NCBI GenBank assembly: GCA_963924555.1
Contig: OZ004593.1
Coordinates: 2,042,480-2,106,479, forward strand
DNA: 64,000 nt
Direction: 5' to 3'
From: Crambe crambe
Lineage: Eukaryota; Porifera; Demospongiae; Poecilosclerida; Crambeidae
Shown: one piece after another, positions 43,205 to 54,643 of the stretch
Numbering within the stretch: position 1 is the first letter of the stretch
Layout of the letters: each line of letters opens with the position of its first letter
Program-made: the position numbers and the translations under genes
Notes under the pieces: model-generated
The model's input: the letters and a program-made list of their open reading frames with translations, nothing else
The model's database searches: none
Told to the model about the DNA's origin: nothing

Positions 43205-46200
43205 TCATAAAGCCTTGGACAACTGTAAAAGAAAAGTTTTGATGTCTAGTGAAAGTTCAGAAATGTCTCGAATTTCATATAAACAATGCATTAGGTAAGA
43301 ATCAAATTGGGTCAGGATTCCTTGAAAGATTTTTTCATTGTAGCCCACAATACCACACAAGAACTGACCAAAGACTCTGAGGTGTGGTATCACTTGTCTA
43401 AATCCAGATTGGGATACTATTTTAGAAGAAGCTTCATCTACTAAGTCAGAATGACATGAAACATACCAAGCAGCAAGAAACTCTTGGATGCTGAGATGGA
43501 GGAAGGAGTAGGAGGTTGCTGCACCCTCACACACGTACATCTCTTTGACTGTATTCATGAGACCTAAATGCTGGAAACCCTCTCCAACATCACTATCAGT
43601 AAACACTAGCTGCACATCTTCCTTAAACAGACCACTGTAAGCTAGTTGACTAACTCTCTTAAGGTCTATGGAAACACTTTCTGGTAGATCTTTAAGACTA
43701 CTGGGTACTCTTGTATCCTCGTCCCATTGCCCACTAGAAATCATGTGCCTCCTGATCAGAACTAGAGTAAGGGTGGTGTAGAGCTGTGTCATGGTTTTGG
43801 GCATCAGCTCTCTGCTCTTTCTGATGTCTTTGTACACTTGTGCAATAATGGCACAATTGACAGGAATGTACATCAGTGAGTTAATGACAGGGTTAGAAAA
43901 TATAAAATCCTTAAAGTGAGCAAGAACCTTGGGTTCTGATTTGAAAGCTATTTCTGCATATCTTACTTTGCACTCATCAGTGAAACCAAGTATCTCTACA
44001 TGCCTGAAACCCTGAGGAAAGTAACTCTTAAGAGCAGATGGTCGACTAGTAACAAGACGAGTAGCTTTAGGTAAGCAAGAACCACTAATTAATCGCATTA
44101 TCAAACTGTTCTCTTTACGAATCACGGAAGGCATCTCGTCAAAACCATCCAATATGAATAGGACACCCTCCCCCTCACATTTCCACACCTCATTCACTAC
44201 TTTCTGACGAAATTGCTCATCATCATGATATATCAGGTCCTCCAAGGAAGTAGCATTCTGGACCCTTCCTTCACGAAGCTTTAGCTGAAGTACCATTTTA
44301 TAGTGTTTTAATGAAGTCAAGGTGTCCCACTTCCTGCATAACTCCCAGGCCAAAGTGCTCTTACCAATGCCAGGGGGTCCTTCCACCAACACAAACCTTG
44401 TCCCTGAAGGTACAATGTCGTCCAATTCTAAAGGACTCTTTGCTCCTCTAATTTCATCCACACCACCATGCAGGGACGCTTTTGAGAAAGTGTGGTCTTC
44501 ATGAATGGTTCTACCCTTATCCACCAAAGCAAGGCTAATGAACTCACTACAAGGAGCAATGGAGAGTTTGTCATCACGAGCTACAGACTCATTCTGGTAA
44601 TATGGTTTGAGATATTTATTTGCATATTGCATCAGTGCTGAGTGCTTAACTTTCCCTTTCCTTAGAGATTTACTGGAAATCTTCTTGGAATGTTTTTTGT
44701 GATGAGTTTTCCTCCTGCGTTTTTTCGTAGTGGTCACGTGATCACTATCAAAGGAGTCAGAACCAGTGGCACTACTTGATGTAGATGATGGACTAGATGA
44801 TGAGACTACATGTTGTCTTTTCTTACTTTTCTTATGTTTGTCCAGTACCTTGTGTTTATTTCCTTTATGCTGCCTTGTGGAGGCAAAGGGTGTCTTACAT
44901 TTAGTTGGTGGAATGGAGGAAGACTGGTTAGAGCTGTCACTGTCACTGGACAAGGATGAGGCATTCCTGTATTGGATAAATATTTTGCGTGCAGTGATTA
45001 ATTGTATATACAATGATGTGTGGCAACTGTAATCTCAAATGAACACACTTTCCTACAATTAGTAGTCTAGTTCTTAAACTTTTCATCTATGTGGGGGAAA
45101 AATCTAGCAATTGGACTATATAGACAGGAAATGATGCTACTCTCTCATGCTCCGAGTACAAGTCTGTTATAATAGTAGCTGAAACACTTGATCATATTCG
45201 CTATGATATCAAGGGACATGTTTGAGAATGTACTAGAATTATTAAATTGTGATTCCTATCATTAGTGTTTAGCATAGCAAGTTGGTAATGGTCTCCAACA
45301 TTAAAAGCTAGATAATTTAGTGTGGTAATGGTCATCAATGTCATAAACACACTTCCTTGAAAATATAAGCCCCTGGATGCAGCTACCATATTCAAAACTA
45401 ACCAGGTCTACCTTCAAAGGGAGAGTGTGTTGTTCAGACTATAGGCAAGTTACTTACAGTGCAGTGCTGTTCAGATGATCTTCAACGCCACCTAAAAAAA
45501 AGAATGTAACTAGTAAAAGTATCATAGATAATACATGTAACCTCCAGCCTCAGAGGGGCAAAGTGGCAGGGTGGTGGAGAGGGATAAGGAGACAGGCTGG
45601 ACGGAGGTGGTCAAGAGGACAGGGGGGCAAGGGGACAGGATGGAGGGAAGGGGGTAAGGGGACAGGGCAGAGCAAGAGGACAGGATGGAGCCCTAGTCTG
45701 AAACATCATATTTACACTGTACCTTGCGTAATACTTACAGCTACTCCTTCTTGCCCTATTTCATGGAGTGCTGACTTGAGACTCCTCCAACTGGGTTCAC
45801 CGCTCTGCTTAAGGACATTGTCTTCTTTATTGAGCCAGGCACACACCAATTCTTCAAGCAATGGATCCATCTTCCTTAACTTGGGGTAGGAGAGTCCCAG
45901 AGCCCCACCCAACTTCCACAAATCCCGTTTGCTGAGAGTTTCAAGAGATTGAACAACTTGGAAGTGATCATCCATTGTTAGTTGTCCTATGAAGATTTAA
46001 TAGAACACATAATAGTATTGCTTCAAAAACACATCATTTAAACTGCATGCACTATATTACATGAGCAGCAAGATGCATCATAATGTATCTGTCCTCAATA
46101 TGAAAATTCAGTCCAGTGTGTGCAATGTTCTTACCAGGTCCTGGATTAGTCTCCACATCACCAGCCAGCATCAATAATAAATGCATCACCACTTGAAGAA

Positions 46201-46631
46201 GATCAGAACAATGGACCACACTAACAGCTTCTTTAAGAAGAAAAGACTTCCAATTCCCTCCCAGTGGTGATCCCACCAGGGACGAGTGGACTTTGACCTT
46301 CTCATCATCGGGACAAGAGCGGAGTGGAGCCTTCGACAGATGGGCTTGAGGTTTAGTCATCTCTCTTTGAGATTGAGTCACAGCAAGTTGCCACCACAAC
46401 AGCATCAGGAGACAGTTTAGAACAAGCAACACATGCACAACATCCAACACGTCACCTGAAGAGAGTCATTTCAAATGTCCAGACTAATTGAATTTAAAGT
46501 ATAAGCAATAAGTAGCTACTCTCACCTGCCGCCAATAAGTGATGGAGTTTGGGGGAGATAGGAAGAGAGCTGTGATGACTGTCCACCACAGAGTGAGATG
46601 ATAGGGTAGGCCTTCTGCTTGGGTCTGTCAT
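43205..46631 (-). CDS. NLR-like receptor: transmembrane leader, 2A motif, death domain, NACHT
   Basis: Exons by splice sites and phase: 46631-46526, 46455-46135, 45986-45723, 45491-45458, 44966-43205; 828 residues from ATG 46631, the first ATG after an in-frame TGA. Residues about 38-60 are a membrane segment (VVHVLLVLNCLLMLLWWQ). Residues 134-142 are GDVETNPGP, an exact 2A consensus preceded by hydrophobic MHLLLMLA; the chain would break before proline 142. A death domain follows at about 146-225 (WKLGGALGLSYPKLRKM). A serine/lysine-rich linker leads to NACHT: Walker A GPPGIGKST near 437, Walker B LFILDGFDE near 512. The frame ends soon after the NACHT helical region (LLQLSKAL) with no leucine-rich repeats. 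Predicted products are a membrane peptide and a cytosolic death-domain/NACHT signalling protein. All five exon phases agree. Confidence 0.82.
46135..46161 (-). other. 2A ribosome-skipping motif GDVETNPGP
   Basis: It encodes GDVETNPGP and ends exactly at the exon donor (GGACCTG|gtaag). In known 2A peptides the bond between glycine and the last proline is not formed and translation resumes at the proline. Function here is predicted from the motif only. Confidence 0.8.
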
Positions 46632-46684
46632 AGCAATAATACTGCCTCAAGTACTGCACTCGAGATTTCCACAGGCACACGAAC

Positions 46685-49600
46685 TCACACTTCATCATCA
46701 TTCTCCCACCCACAGCTGCATAATACACAATCAGTGGTTTGACTCTCCTGCACAATTAGCTAGTCTCAACAGGCCACATGCATTCTTAATGAACAACATT
46801 ATCATATCATCAGATATACAGGTTTTCCATTGGCCAAGCTTTTCACCCCCAGCTCTCACAGGCTACGTGCATTCTCCTTCCCTGCATGCACATATCACCA
46901 GACCTTCAAACAAAGGACAGGTCCCTCATTCAAAAGCCTTTCTAACCCCCTGCTGAGCCTGGATTCGATGTGGTCACAGCATAGACTTACATACTTTCAT
47001 CTTATAATAGAGGCACGTGCACGCCGCTCTAATTAACTGCAAAATAATTATTATATTTCAATATTACTTTCTAAAATTATTGTGCTGACAATGCACTAAT
47101 AATTGTGGAGTTCGAGTAGAAGATCAACTTGCAGGCAGGTCAGTTCTTCTTCTTCAAATACTGTGCAGATACATAGATCTAACATCAATTATTAAGAGAG
47201 TCTTGCCACAATCATGACTTACCTCTAAAATATCTTTGGCTATCCCTGCTTGGCTGTTGTCTTTGAGGGTTTCAATGAGAGCTTTCCAGCTGCGAGTATC
47301 TTTCCCATTATAGCAGGTTACCCTGTCTTCCCCATTCAACCACGCACACACCATATCAGCAGGATGGCTCTTCATCCTTTTCAATCTGGGAAAGTTCAAT
47401 CCAAGTGATCCTCCCAAATCTATTAGCTGCTCATCGTCAAGATTTCTGAGACACCGACAGACTTCATCATGGTCATCTGCTGTTAGTTGATGTGACGGGG
47501 CTTAAATAAAGATAACAATGAAATTATTTCTACTAGACAAAGGACTCTTTTACCACTGGCAATATGGAAGATGTCTCCTCTGAATTGGACATCTCCAGAT
47601 AGACTCTATAGAAGGAAACATTTTGTTTGGTCAAGAGATAAAGAGTGTGAGCAATATGTGTCCTTACTTCTCCAAACCAAACTCCATGCACTGGTTTCAA
47701 ACGAATCGGTTCCTTTCTTTTGGGATTTTGTAGACACTCCATGAACTTTGCACCTTCTTTGGCTAGCACACAGAGGTGGTCTTTCCCTGGATGTTTTGGG
47801 CACTCGAAGCAATACTTGTATTTCATGTCCAGCTGGTGATATATGTGTGATGTCACCGTCTCCAAAGTGTACCAGATAACACTGCGAATTCGGGCACACA
47901 AATCTTTTGTTGAAGTTTGAAGATTCGATTCAGATTCTTGACGTGTGATGATAACTTCGATATACAATGGTCGTGAGATTAGAGTCACCATATCATAGTC
48001 GTCTCCAACGTAAAACTTTACTTTGTTTTTCCGTATAGGATCTTGGATCATCTCCCACCCATCTAGTCTCTGGGATACAATACTGGTGATCATGTAGGTG
48101 AATATACCCATAGGCACATAACCACACTCAGATTGTAATATCAAAGGAGCTGGATCGTGACTGGAAGTTTGGACTGTTAACTCGTCATTTCTTGCACTCT
48201 TCAGGATACTTGGCATAAAGTATATGACTCCTTGAGAGGAACTAGCTCTTTTTGAGGATACGGGAATAAAGCTTGTCAAAATGTTTAGATACTCGAGAAG
48301 TTTAACGAGCTTGTCGAATGGGATGAGAGAAGTAGAGTCCGACATGGCCTTTTCTATATCATCTTGTGAAAATTGCCCACTTTCCTTAATTTCTGTTGCT
48401 CTCTTTCTAAATTTACTGAATGTAAATGTCTCCTTGGCAAGCTTTGTAACGCTATCAAATACGACTTGTACATCACAAATGACTATGTCTTTCAATGCTT
48501 CCAAGTTGGGATAGTATAAAATCAGACCAGCATGGCGGTGCAGGAACCACAATGCCTCCTGCAGCTCACTGGAGCTGATTCGAAGGCTGCCTGCTAGCTT
48601 CACACATTCCTCTAACTTCATTGTACGTATTTTTCTTTTGCGTATGCATATACTGAACATCAACCAAGAAGCGGGAATTGTGATCTTTCTGAAGCTTTTG
48701 ATTATATCTTCCAGAACTGCTCGTATTCCATCTAACTCAGCTTGGTCACCATCATAGTTATTGACTGCCAGCATCATTTGATCTTCATAGGCATTCTCAA
48801 TAGTGTCACTTTTGTAGAAGCTTGTGTTCTGAATTCTTTTCTTGAGGAGTTCATCTTTTTCTCTTAACTCTTGGTCAGTTACTTTGTCTCGATGTGTTCC
48901 CACAAAGAGAGCCTTAGATTTGAGGTGATTTGAATATCTTTTTGCAGCTCCATTTCTGTCATTTTCAAGAAAACACTCACTAAAGCATTCGATGCTAGAA
49001 AGAGCCTGAAACAAGACTTCTTCCACAGTCAAGGTAGAATCTTCCTTATCAGTGGACACACCTTCTTCATTGGTATAATACACTTTATAAAGACTGTCCA
49101 GTTGGTCTGTCAATCGGCTGAAGAGTAAATACAGGGATGGACCCATGACGAGGGCAGCATGCATTTCTAAAAACTCTGCATGACCACCAGTGTCAGTATT
49201 TATCAAAAGCACGATATCGTTCAGTAGATATTTCACTTTGTCCCAATCTTCAGCTTGCATCGATTCTCGGAAAGCAGAAAGTATTTCATCTGTATCCTCC
49301 TCCATAGTCTCTGATTTGGTGGGGTCAGTTATTGGTGATGAGGCTCTGTCTTCTTCAATAGGTGAAGCTCTGTCATTCCCAGACAGTACATCTGTGTGGG
49401 GTCGTGAAGCAGCACTTTCTTCAATGGATGTGGCTGAATCTTCCTCTGCTCTTGTAGGATCACTGTTAGCAACTTGATACAACAACTGATTGTATATCCC
49501 AGCTTCTTCTTGCAGGCTTTCTGGTTTTGACCATATCCCTGATGAGATGGTAGCAATTTCAGTGGAGAGATTCCTAATAATAACCAGTCCTCTCTCCTCC

Positions 49601-50182
49601 ACTACTCCTGTGCTTGGTTGCTCCTTCTTGTTGGCTGTCAATATATTCAAGATCTCGCCCATTAAACGAAGCAGGGTGGATGTCTTTCCCGAGCGAGGAA
49701 GACCAAAACTAACAAGCCGAACAATGTTGATATCTACAGTGAGTTTTTCTTCAATGATCTTCAAACAGGCAGTCATGTGTTGATCGATTTCATCACGGAG
49801 TGCAGTAGCTAATGAATTTTATAAAGCTATAATTATCATCTGATTCCAAGATGAGACATTCATAATAAATGTATATTGTTAGCTACAGCTGTCATTATGT
49901 CCACCAACCTAAAGATCCATCATCAACAGACAATAACAACATTTCTTCATATATTGAATAAAGTGAAAACACAATTAGCTACTAGCTAATATAGCTAACC
50001 ATAGCTACACTTACTTTGCAATGGTGAAGCTGAAGGTTGATCCATCTGTATGGAATAATAATATTATAATAATATTATTATTAGTAGTACGTATATTAGT
50101 ATTGTGTGGCTTATTCTTACCTCATTTAATGAGTAAGTGTGTGATTGATCATCCACTGAAGGCTGGTACCAAGCTGAAGGTT
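46685..50182 (-). CDS. ROCO-like GTPase with C-terminal death domain
   Basis: Exons: 50182-50121 (start unknown; phase-1 entry), 50045-50015, 49808-47668, 47605-47554, 47500-47223, 46747-46685; 854 residues if the ATG at 50045 is used. A Ras-like P-loop (FGLPRSGKTS) lies near residue 46, the DxxG switch (DTGGHAEF) near 210, and GTHRDK as the base-recognition loop near 310. A region resembling a COR domain follows, then a death domain (HQLTADDHDEV to WKALIETLKD). Members of this class (DAPK- and LRRK-related) act as GTP-dependent scaffolds in stress and death signalling. The large exon is open to TAG at 47533, but a good donor at GAA|gtaagg and a 52 bp exon join in phase to the death domain. 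The last exon (21 codons) is less certain. Confidence 0.72.
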
Positions 50183-51221
50183 CTGTAATAAATAGTGACA
50201 TAACTAGGGCAATGTACAACATTTGAGTCGCAGCGAGTGAGCGAGCAAGTAGCTAGGCTGTTATACTGATATTCATTTGTGTTTCAACTCCTTAGAAGAT
50301 TTGATGTGAGTTTATATAAAGCACTTAGATAAGTGCCTACAAGCTGCTGAGATAAGCCTTGTGCCTGCTGCCCAAAAGGCTGTAGAAATGTTGAGCTGAT
50401 AGCTAGTGCTTTGCTGTTGAGTTATGTAGTGGCAGGCAGCTGCATGCATAGAAAGCTAAGTACTTACCACAAAGCACTTACATAACAATCAATCCACCAT
50501 GCTATAAAGAAGCGCTGTAGAAATCAATCAAGCAATTACAATTGGAGCATGCGCATAAATGCACACGCAGGGCGCTACTAATGCACAACACGTACTTACA
50601 TACCTACGCCTGAGGCATGTTGGAGTGTAGACCTAGATATCAGAGAGCGCGGTAGCGCTCTCTATGTAGGGATGACCTATGACCCTCTATAGGACTAATA
50701 CAAAGTGAAGTTGGATTTTCTCAGAAAACAGTAAGTTGTAGCTGCTATGACTGCTTACCCTGTCTTTTATGCACATTCTTATCATGCAGGATAATTTTGG
50801 AGGCTGAAAGACTCGACACGAAAGAATAATAAAAGCGCTTTTTTTCATGATTTCTTATTCTTCATGTTCTTAATCATAATAATGGCACGATCTGGAGAAA
50901 AACTGGGGCGCGTTATGGCTATGTTCTATATATGAATGTGTAGCATTTTACCCCGACCAGTGCAGTGTAGCATCGGTTTAGCCTCTAGTCCGCTCAGAAA
51001 AAAAGCCGCTCTCTTAGTACAGGGACTATACAACAAAGAAATTGAACATAACGCGCATGTGTAACAAACGATAGTTGCCATGACTCTCGATCTCGTTGAA
51101 GCAAAAGGCCATTTCGACCGTAGATAGAACAGAATAATACAGTCAGCTCTAAGATAAGTTATCCTAGCTAGCTATTAGCTAGAGCTGTAAGGACAGCGTG
51201 TAAATTTTGAATGGTAGGCCT
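50183..51221. other. Intergenic region upstream of the ROCO gene
   Basis: No gene recognised; the first exon of the ROCO gene may lie here. It contains GCATGCGC near 50547 and a 22 bp hairpin at 50642-50663. Confidence 0.4.
50642..50663. repeat. Short perfect hairpin, GC-pair variant
   Basis: AGAGAGCGC, loop GGTA, GCGCTCTCT, followed by atgtagggatgac. The same motif with a T-A pair in place of C-G is at 53036-53057 and 53282-53303, and in reverse at 63094-63115. Confidence 0.85.
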
Positions 51222-52358
51222 AAACCATAGATATATTAGACTACGTACACAGGATTGGAAACAGGTCACGTGCGCCCATAATGACAATACTGACAATCCG
51301 TGTAGGCAGCTGTTCGTGCTAAATTGCCCCAAACAAACAGGGGAGGAGAAGTAGTGTGCCAAATTTCTGCTAAACTATAGCCAATCGGTAAGTTTAAAGA
51401 ATGCAAAGAGTGGGCTAGTATAGTGCTAAACAAGCATAGTTCTTAAAAAGGCTGGTTTCTCAAGTGTTAGAGGGTATAATTGCGAGTAACAATGGTAGTT
51501 CGACTTTGTGGACCTCTGGAGCTTGGATATTAAAAGTATAGTCTCTTTTTTCCCACTAATCTGTTAGGTAGTGATCATTCATATGTACATATGTACTTTT
51601 TAAAGGTGCCTGTAAAAAAATCATGTCGATGTTACTGTTTCTTCAGATTACCCATGGCTGGCTGTCAAGAAAAGCTATAGTAAAGAAGGATACTATAATG
51701 TAGCAACTAATACTGTTACTTTACACATAATTATTTCCTTTCATGTTATAATAAAAAAATGATAATAACAAGTACTGATAGTGCACTGCTGAACATCCAA
51801 TTCATCGAGAGATTTGTTGTGATATACTTGTTTTGAGGGATCAAGATGAAGAATAAAGCTGCCCCAGTGTATCCTTTCCTGCCCCTGATACAAGGAGGTA
51901 TCTCATCTCCTCATATAAGAACAACATAGTGAAATGGCTTCTTAAACCATCAATGGCAAATGGCATGCCATCTCCAGCCCTGCACAAAATTAAAACTACT
52001 TGAGTACATATGGTCAACTAGTATCTTTCATTTTATACCAAAAGTAAGGCAGCTAGACTTCTATTTTAGTAGTAGGAGTGCCACAAAACTTTTCAGTCAC
52101 CTGTTTCCACGTTTTTCTTCCATAGCAACAGTAAATAGACTAAACTGACAAGATAAACTACTACAGCTATAGGTCATTGAGCCTTTTCACTTATAATCAT
52201 AATTATTGCTGCGCTAAATACCTTGCCTTTCACCCTCTTTCTTATTTTGTGTAAGATTTCTCTGTTCGCCAGGTACCTACACGGATGGTCTATAAATTCT
52301 ACGCGCGCATGCCCTGTTTCCAATCCTGTGTACGTAGTCTAGTATATCTATGCCTAAA
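51222..52358. mobile_element. Terminal-inverted-repeat element, about 1.1 kb
   Basis: The left end aaccatagatatattagact and the right end agtctagtatatctatgcct are inverted copies over about 45-50 bp, also sharing acgtacacaggattggaaac. The interior has no transposase that I can recognise, so it is probably a non-autonomous DNA transposon. Confidence 0.7.
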
Positions 52359-52773
52359 CTTACTCGAGCGCCAGTGAGCTGTGCATTATTTAGAAACGAA
52401 AGCAGGCTCCCTAGCCGGCCCTAGCCCTAGCCCTTCATCTATGAGCTCAGAAGATTTTAATCGTTTACCAGGCTTGGTTGTGATCCAGCATTGCAACAGG
52501 AGCTATGAAAATTGAATTTCATAAAACAAAAACAGCTACAGTTACCTAATCTGGTGTAGCTTTCGGCGCTCGGGGCTGGCTATGCCAGATTAACAGTTAC
52601 CTTGCCTCCTTCCCCTAACTTAATTAATCAGCATAATATAGAAAAACAGTCATTATAAGGGGAAAAAGGCACTAACTGAACAATAATCATAACAAGCAGC
52701 TATAATGAGATATTCATAGATGCAGCTCTAATGACCTCCTGCAAAAAGAATTCTATTTAAAAAATAAAAGAAA
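52359..52773. other. Unassigned non-coding DNA
   Basis: No feature could be supported. Confidence 0.4.
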
Positions 52774-53033
52774 CAAGTAAAGAATTATTCTAATAAATGA
52801 AGGTGATGTAGGGATGACTAGTTAACTGGTCAAAAAAGAGTTGGAACAAGAGCTGAATAGATGAGTGCAAGGATGAAGTCGAATCCAGGTGCAGTCACTA
52901 GTGTGACGTACCCACATTCGACTTCATCCTTGCACTCATCTATTCAGCTCTTGTTCCAACTCTTTTTTGACCAGTTAACTAGTCATCCCTACATCACCTT
53001 CATTTATTAGAATAAATGTTTTTTCTTTACTTG
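52774..53033. mobile_element. Foldback element, family 2, near-perfect palindrome
   Basis: Arms of about 115-120 bp: the left contains gttaactggtcaaaaaagag and the right its complement, ending ttctttacttg. The centre lies near 52900 (gtgcagtcactagtgtgacg). A single diverged arm lies at about 57600-57715. Confidence 0.9.
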
Positions 53034-53035
53034 TC

Positions 53036-53511
53036 AGAGAGTGCGGTAGCACTCTCTATGTAGGGATGACTCGGACGGCCGCGCGCGCCGCCTATAGACT
53101 AATACTAAAGTGAAATTCCAGTTCCCCCACTTAGACCTAACAAAAGCTACTGTGAATGATTATCCAGCCTACTAGAGCCTACTACAATGTGCAGACCAAG
53201 TTTCAGGACCAGGGAGCTTACCGTTTCAGAAATACGGCAAGCAGGTAAATCGCTGGATTCTTCTTCTTCTCTATTATTATCAGAGAGTGCGGTAGCACTC
53301 TCTATGTAGGGATGACTCGGACGGCCGCGCGCGCCGCCTATAGACTTATACAAAAGTGAAATTCCAGTTCCCCCACTTAGACCTAACAAAAGCTACTGTG
53401 AATGATTATCCAGCCTACTAGAGCCTACTACAATGTGCAGACCAAGTTTCAGGACCAGGGAGCTTACCGTTTCAGAAATACGGCAAGCAGGTAAATCGCT
53501 ATATTCTTCTT
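53036..53511. repeat. Two tandem 246 bp copies, each starting with the hairpin
   Basis: Units 53036-53281 and 53282-53511 are nearly identical: hairpin AGAGAGTGC-GGTA-GCACTCTCT, then atgtagggatgactcgg, the GC-rich cggccgcgcgcgccgcc, and a tail ending caagcaggtaaatcgct. Part of the same family starts at 50642. Confidence 0.9.
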
Positions 53512-53516
53512 CTTCT

Positions 53517-53990
53517 CTATTATTATTATTATTCTTCTTCTTCTTATTATTATTCTTCTTAGACAACCATATCTCTCGAACCACTCAAGCTACAGCTATG
53601 ATTTCTGGACAAATCCACTCCAAATTCTACCAACTACGATCTTTTCTACTCGTTGATCCTCGAAAGAGTCGATGAAAAAGGAGACACTATGGAGCACAGC
53701 ACTCGACTAATTCAATTAGGAAGCCATCTTTTCTATAATACGCATGCGCATGTATTTGAATATCCAATTATTCGAAATCATAATATTACTCAGCTGTCTC
53801 TAGCTAGCTAGCTAGCTAGCTCTAGCTGATGATAGACTACTGTATCGATTCGGGGATTTAGATTCACCACGGTAGACTCTATTTCAGCATCTTCGACCTC
53901 CAAGTATGGCTCAACAACACAACACCTTGACTCGATAAATGATTGGGCTGGTATGCTATTGGAGAACTTCTTTCATCTGTCCCTGCATAC
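53517..53990. repeat. About 440 bp repeat, copy 1 (matches 54958-55430)
   Basis: It begins in a tat/ttc microsatellite, then gacaaccatatctctcgaac, and ends at the text gagaac..catctgtccctgcatacaca. Copy 2 is at 54958-55430; a short inverted part is at 22783-22872. Confidence 0.85.
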
Positions 53991-53993
53991 ACA

Positions 53994-54566
53994 TAGTCTG
54001 GCGTAGCCAGCCACACCCCGAGCGCGAAGCGCGAGGGGAGAGTCTGGTAACATACAATACTGCGAGTTGTCAGATTGGAATTTCCATTATGGTCAGCTTG
54101 TCGTCATGCTGCGTAATTGCGGTAAGTAATAAAAACAACACGTGGTTATATGCAGCTGCAGTGTAAAGATGTATATCTGCTAGCCTACGGTTGGTTCAGA
54201 TATAGAAAAGAAGTAAGTAAGTTTATCTAAAGCTAAAGGCAAAACACAAGCTCTTCCCAAATCCAGTTGGGAGCACAGCAAAAACATCCCTGCCAGATAA
54301 AATTGGATCACCACTTCCAATTGTTCAGGCCTTAGTGATGGATAGCTCAACTTCAGGGCAGCTTCATTTGCTGCAGTGCACTCGATAGTTTCTCCTTAGC
54401 AGCCGTCTAGTTGGCTTACTGCTGTGCATGCCTGTGGTGTACACTGTGTGGTTAGGTAATGATATTCATGAGTAGCAGATTTTCTGCTACTTCTGACAAC
54501 TCGGTGTATTGAATGTTTCCAGACCACCTCGCGCTTCGCGCTTGGGGGTGTGGCTACTCCAGACTA
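53994..54566. mobile_element. Mutator-like non-autonomous element with 9 bp target duplication
   Basis: 573 bp with inverted ends (left TAGTCTGGCGTAGCC, right GGCTACTCCAGACTA) that pair over about 85 bp, including a small GCGCGAAGCGCG palindrome. It is flanked by perfect 9 bp direct repeats GCATACACA (53985-53993 and 54567-54575). The related sequence at about 55420 is uninterrupted there, which gives an empty site. A 9 bp duplication with long inverted ends fits Mutator-like elements. The inside carries a RecQ-type helicase fragment. Confidence 0.8.
54225..54425 (-). pseudogene. RecQ-type helicase fragment inside the Mutator-like element
   Basis: The minus strand encodes SYPSLRPEQLEVVIQF and, after a one-base frame change, LSGRDVFAVLPTGFGKSLCF, which is the Q motif and motif I of RecQ-family helicases. 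It ends within a few codons. Captured gene fragment. Confidence 0.75.
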
Positions 54567-54643
54567 GCATACACATAGAAGAATGAACTCTAATCATAGC
54601 TAAAACCATAAAAGAGAGGAAAAAAGACCAGGAACAAGTAAGG

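Noticed and set aside
47533-47535. TAG as the true end of the ROCO protein without the death domain
   Set aside because: Not excluded, but the alternative splice path joins three exons in correct phase to a recognisable death domain, so the longer form was preferred.
53433-53675. Open frames over the tandem 246 bp repeats and the tat/ttc microsatellite
   Set aside because: Low-complexity stretches (poly-serine/leucine or asparagine/lysine) in repeat DNA with no domain.
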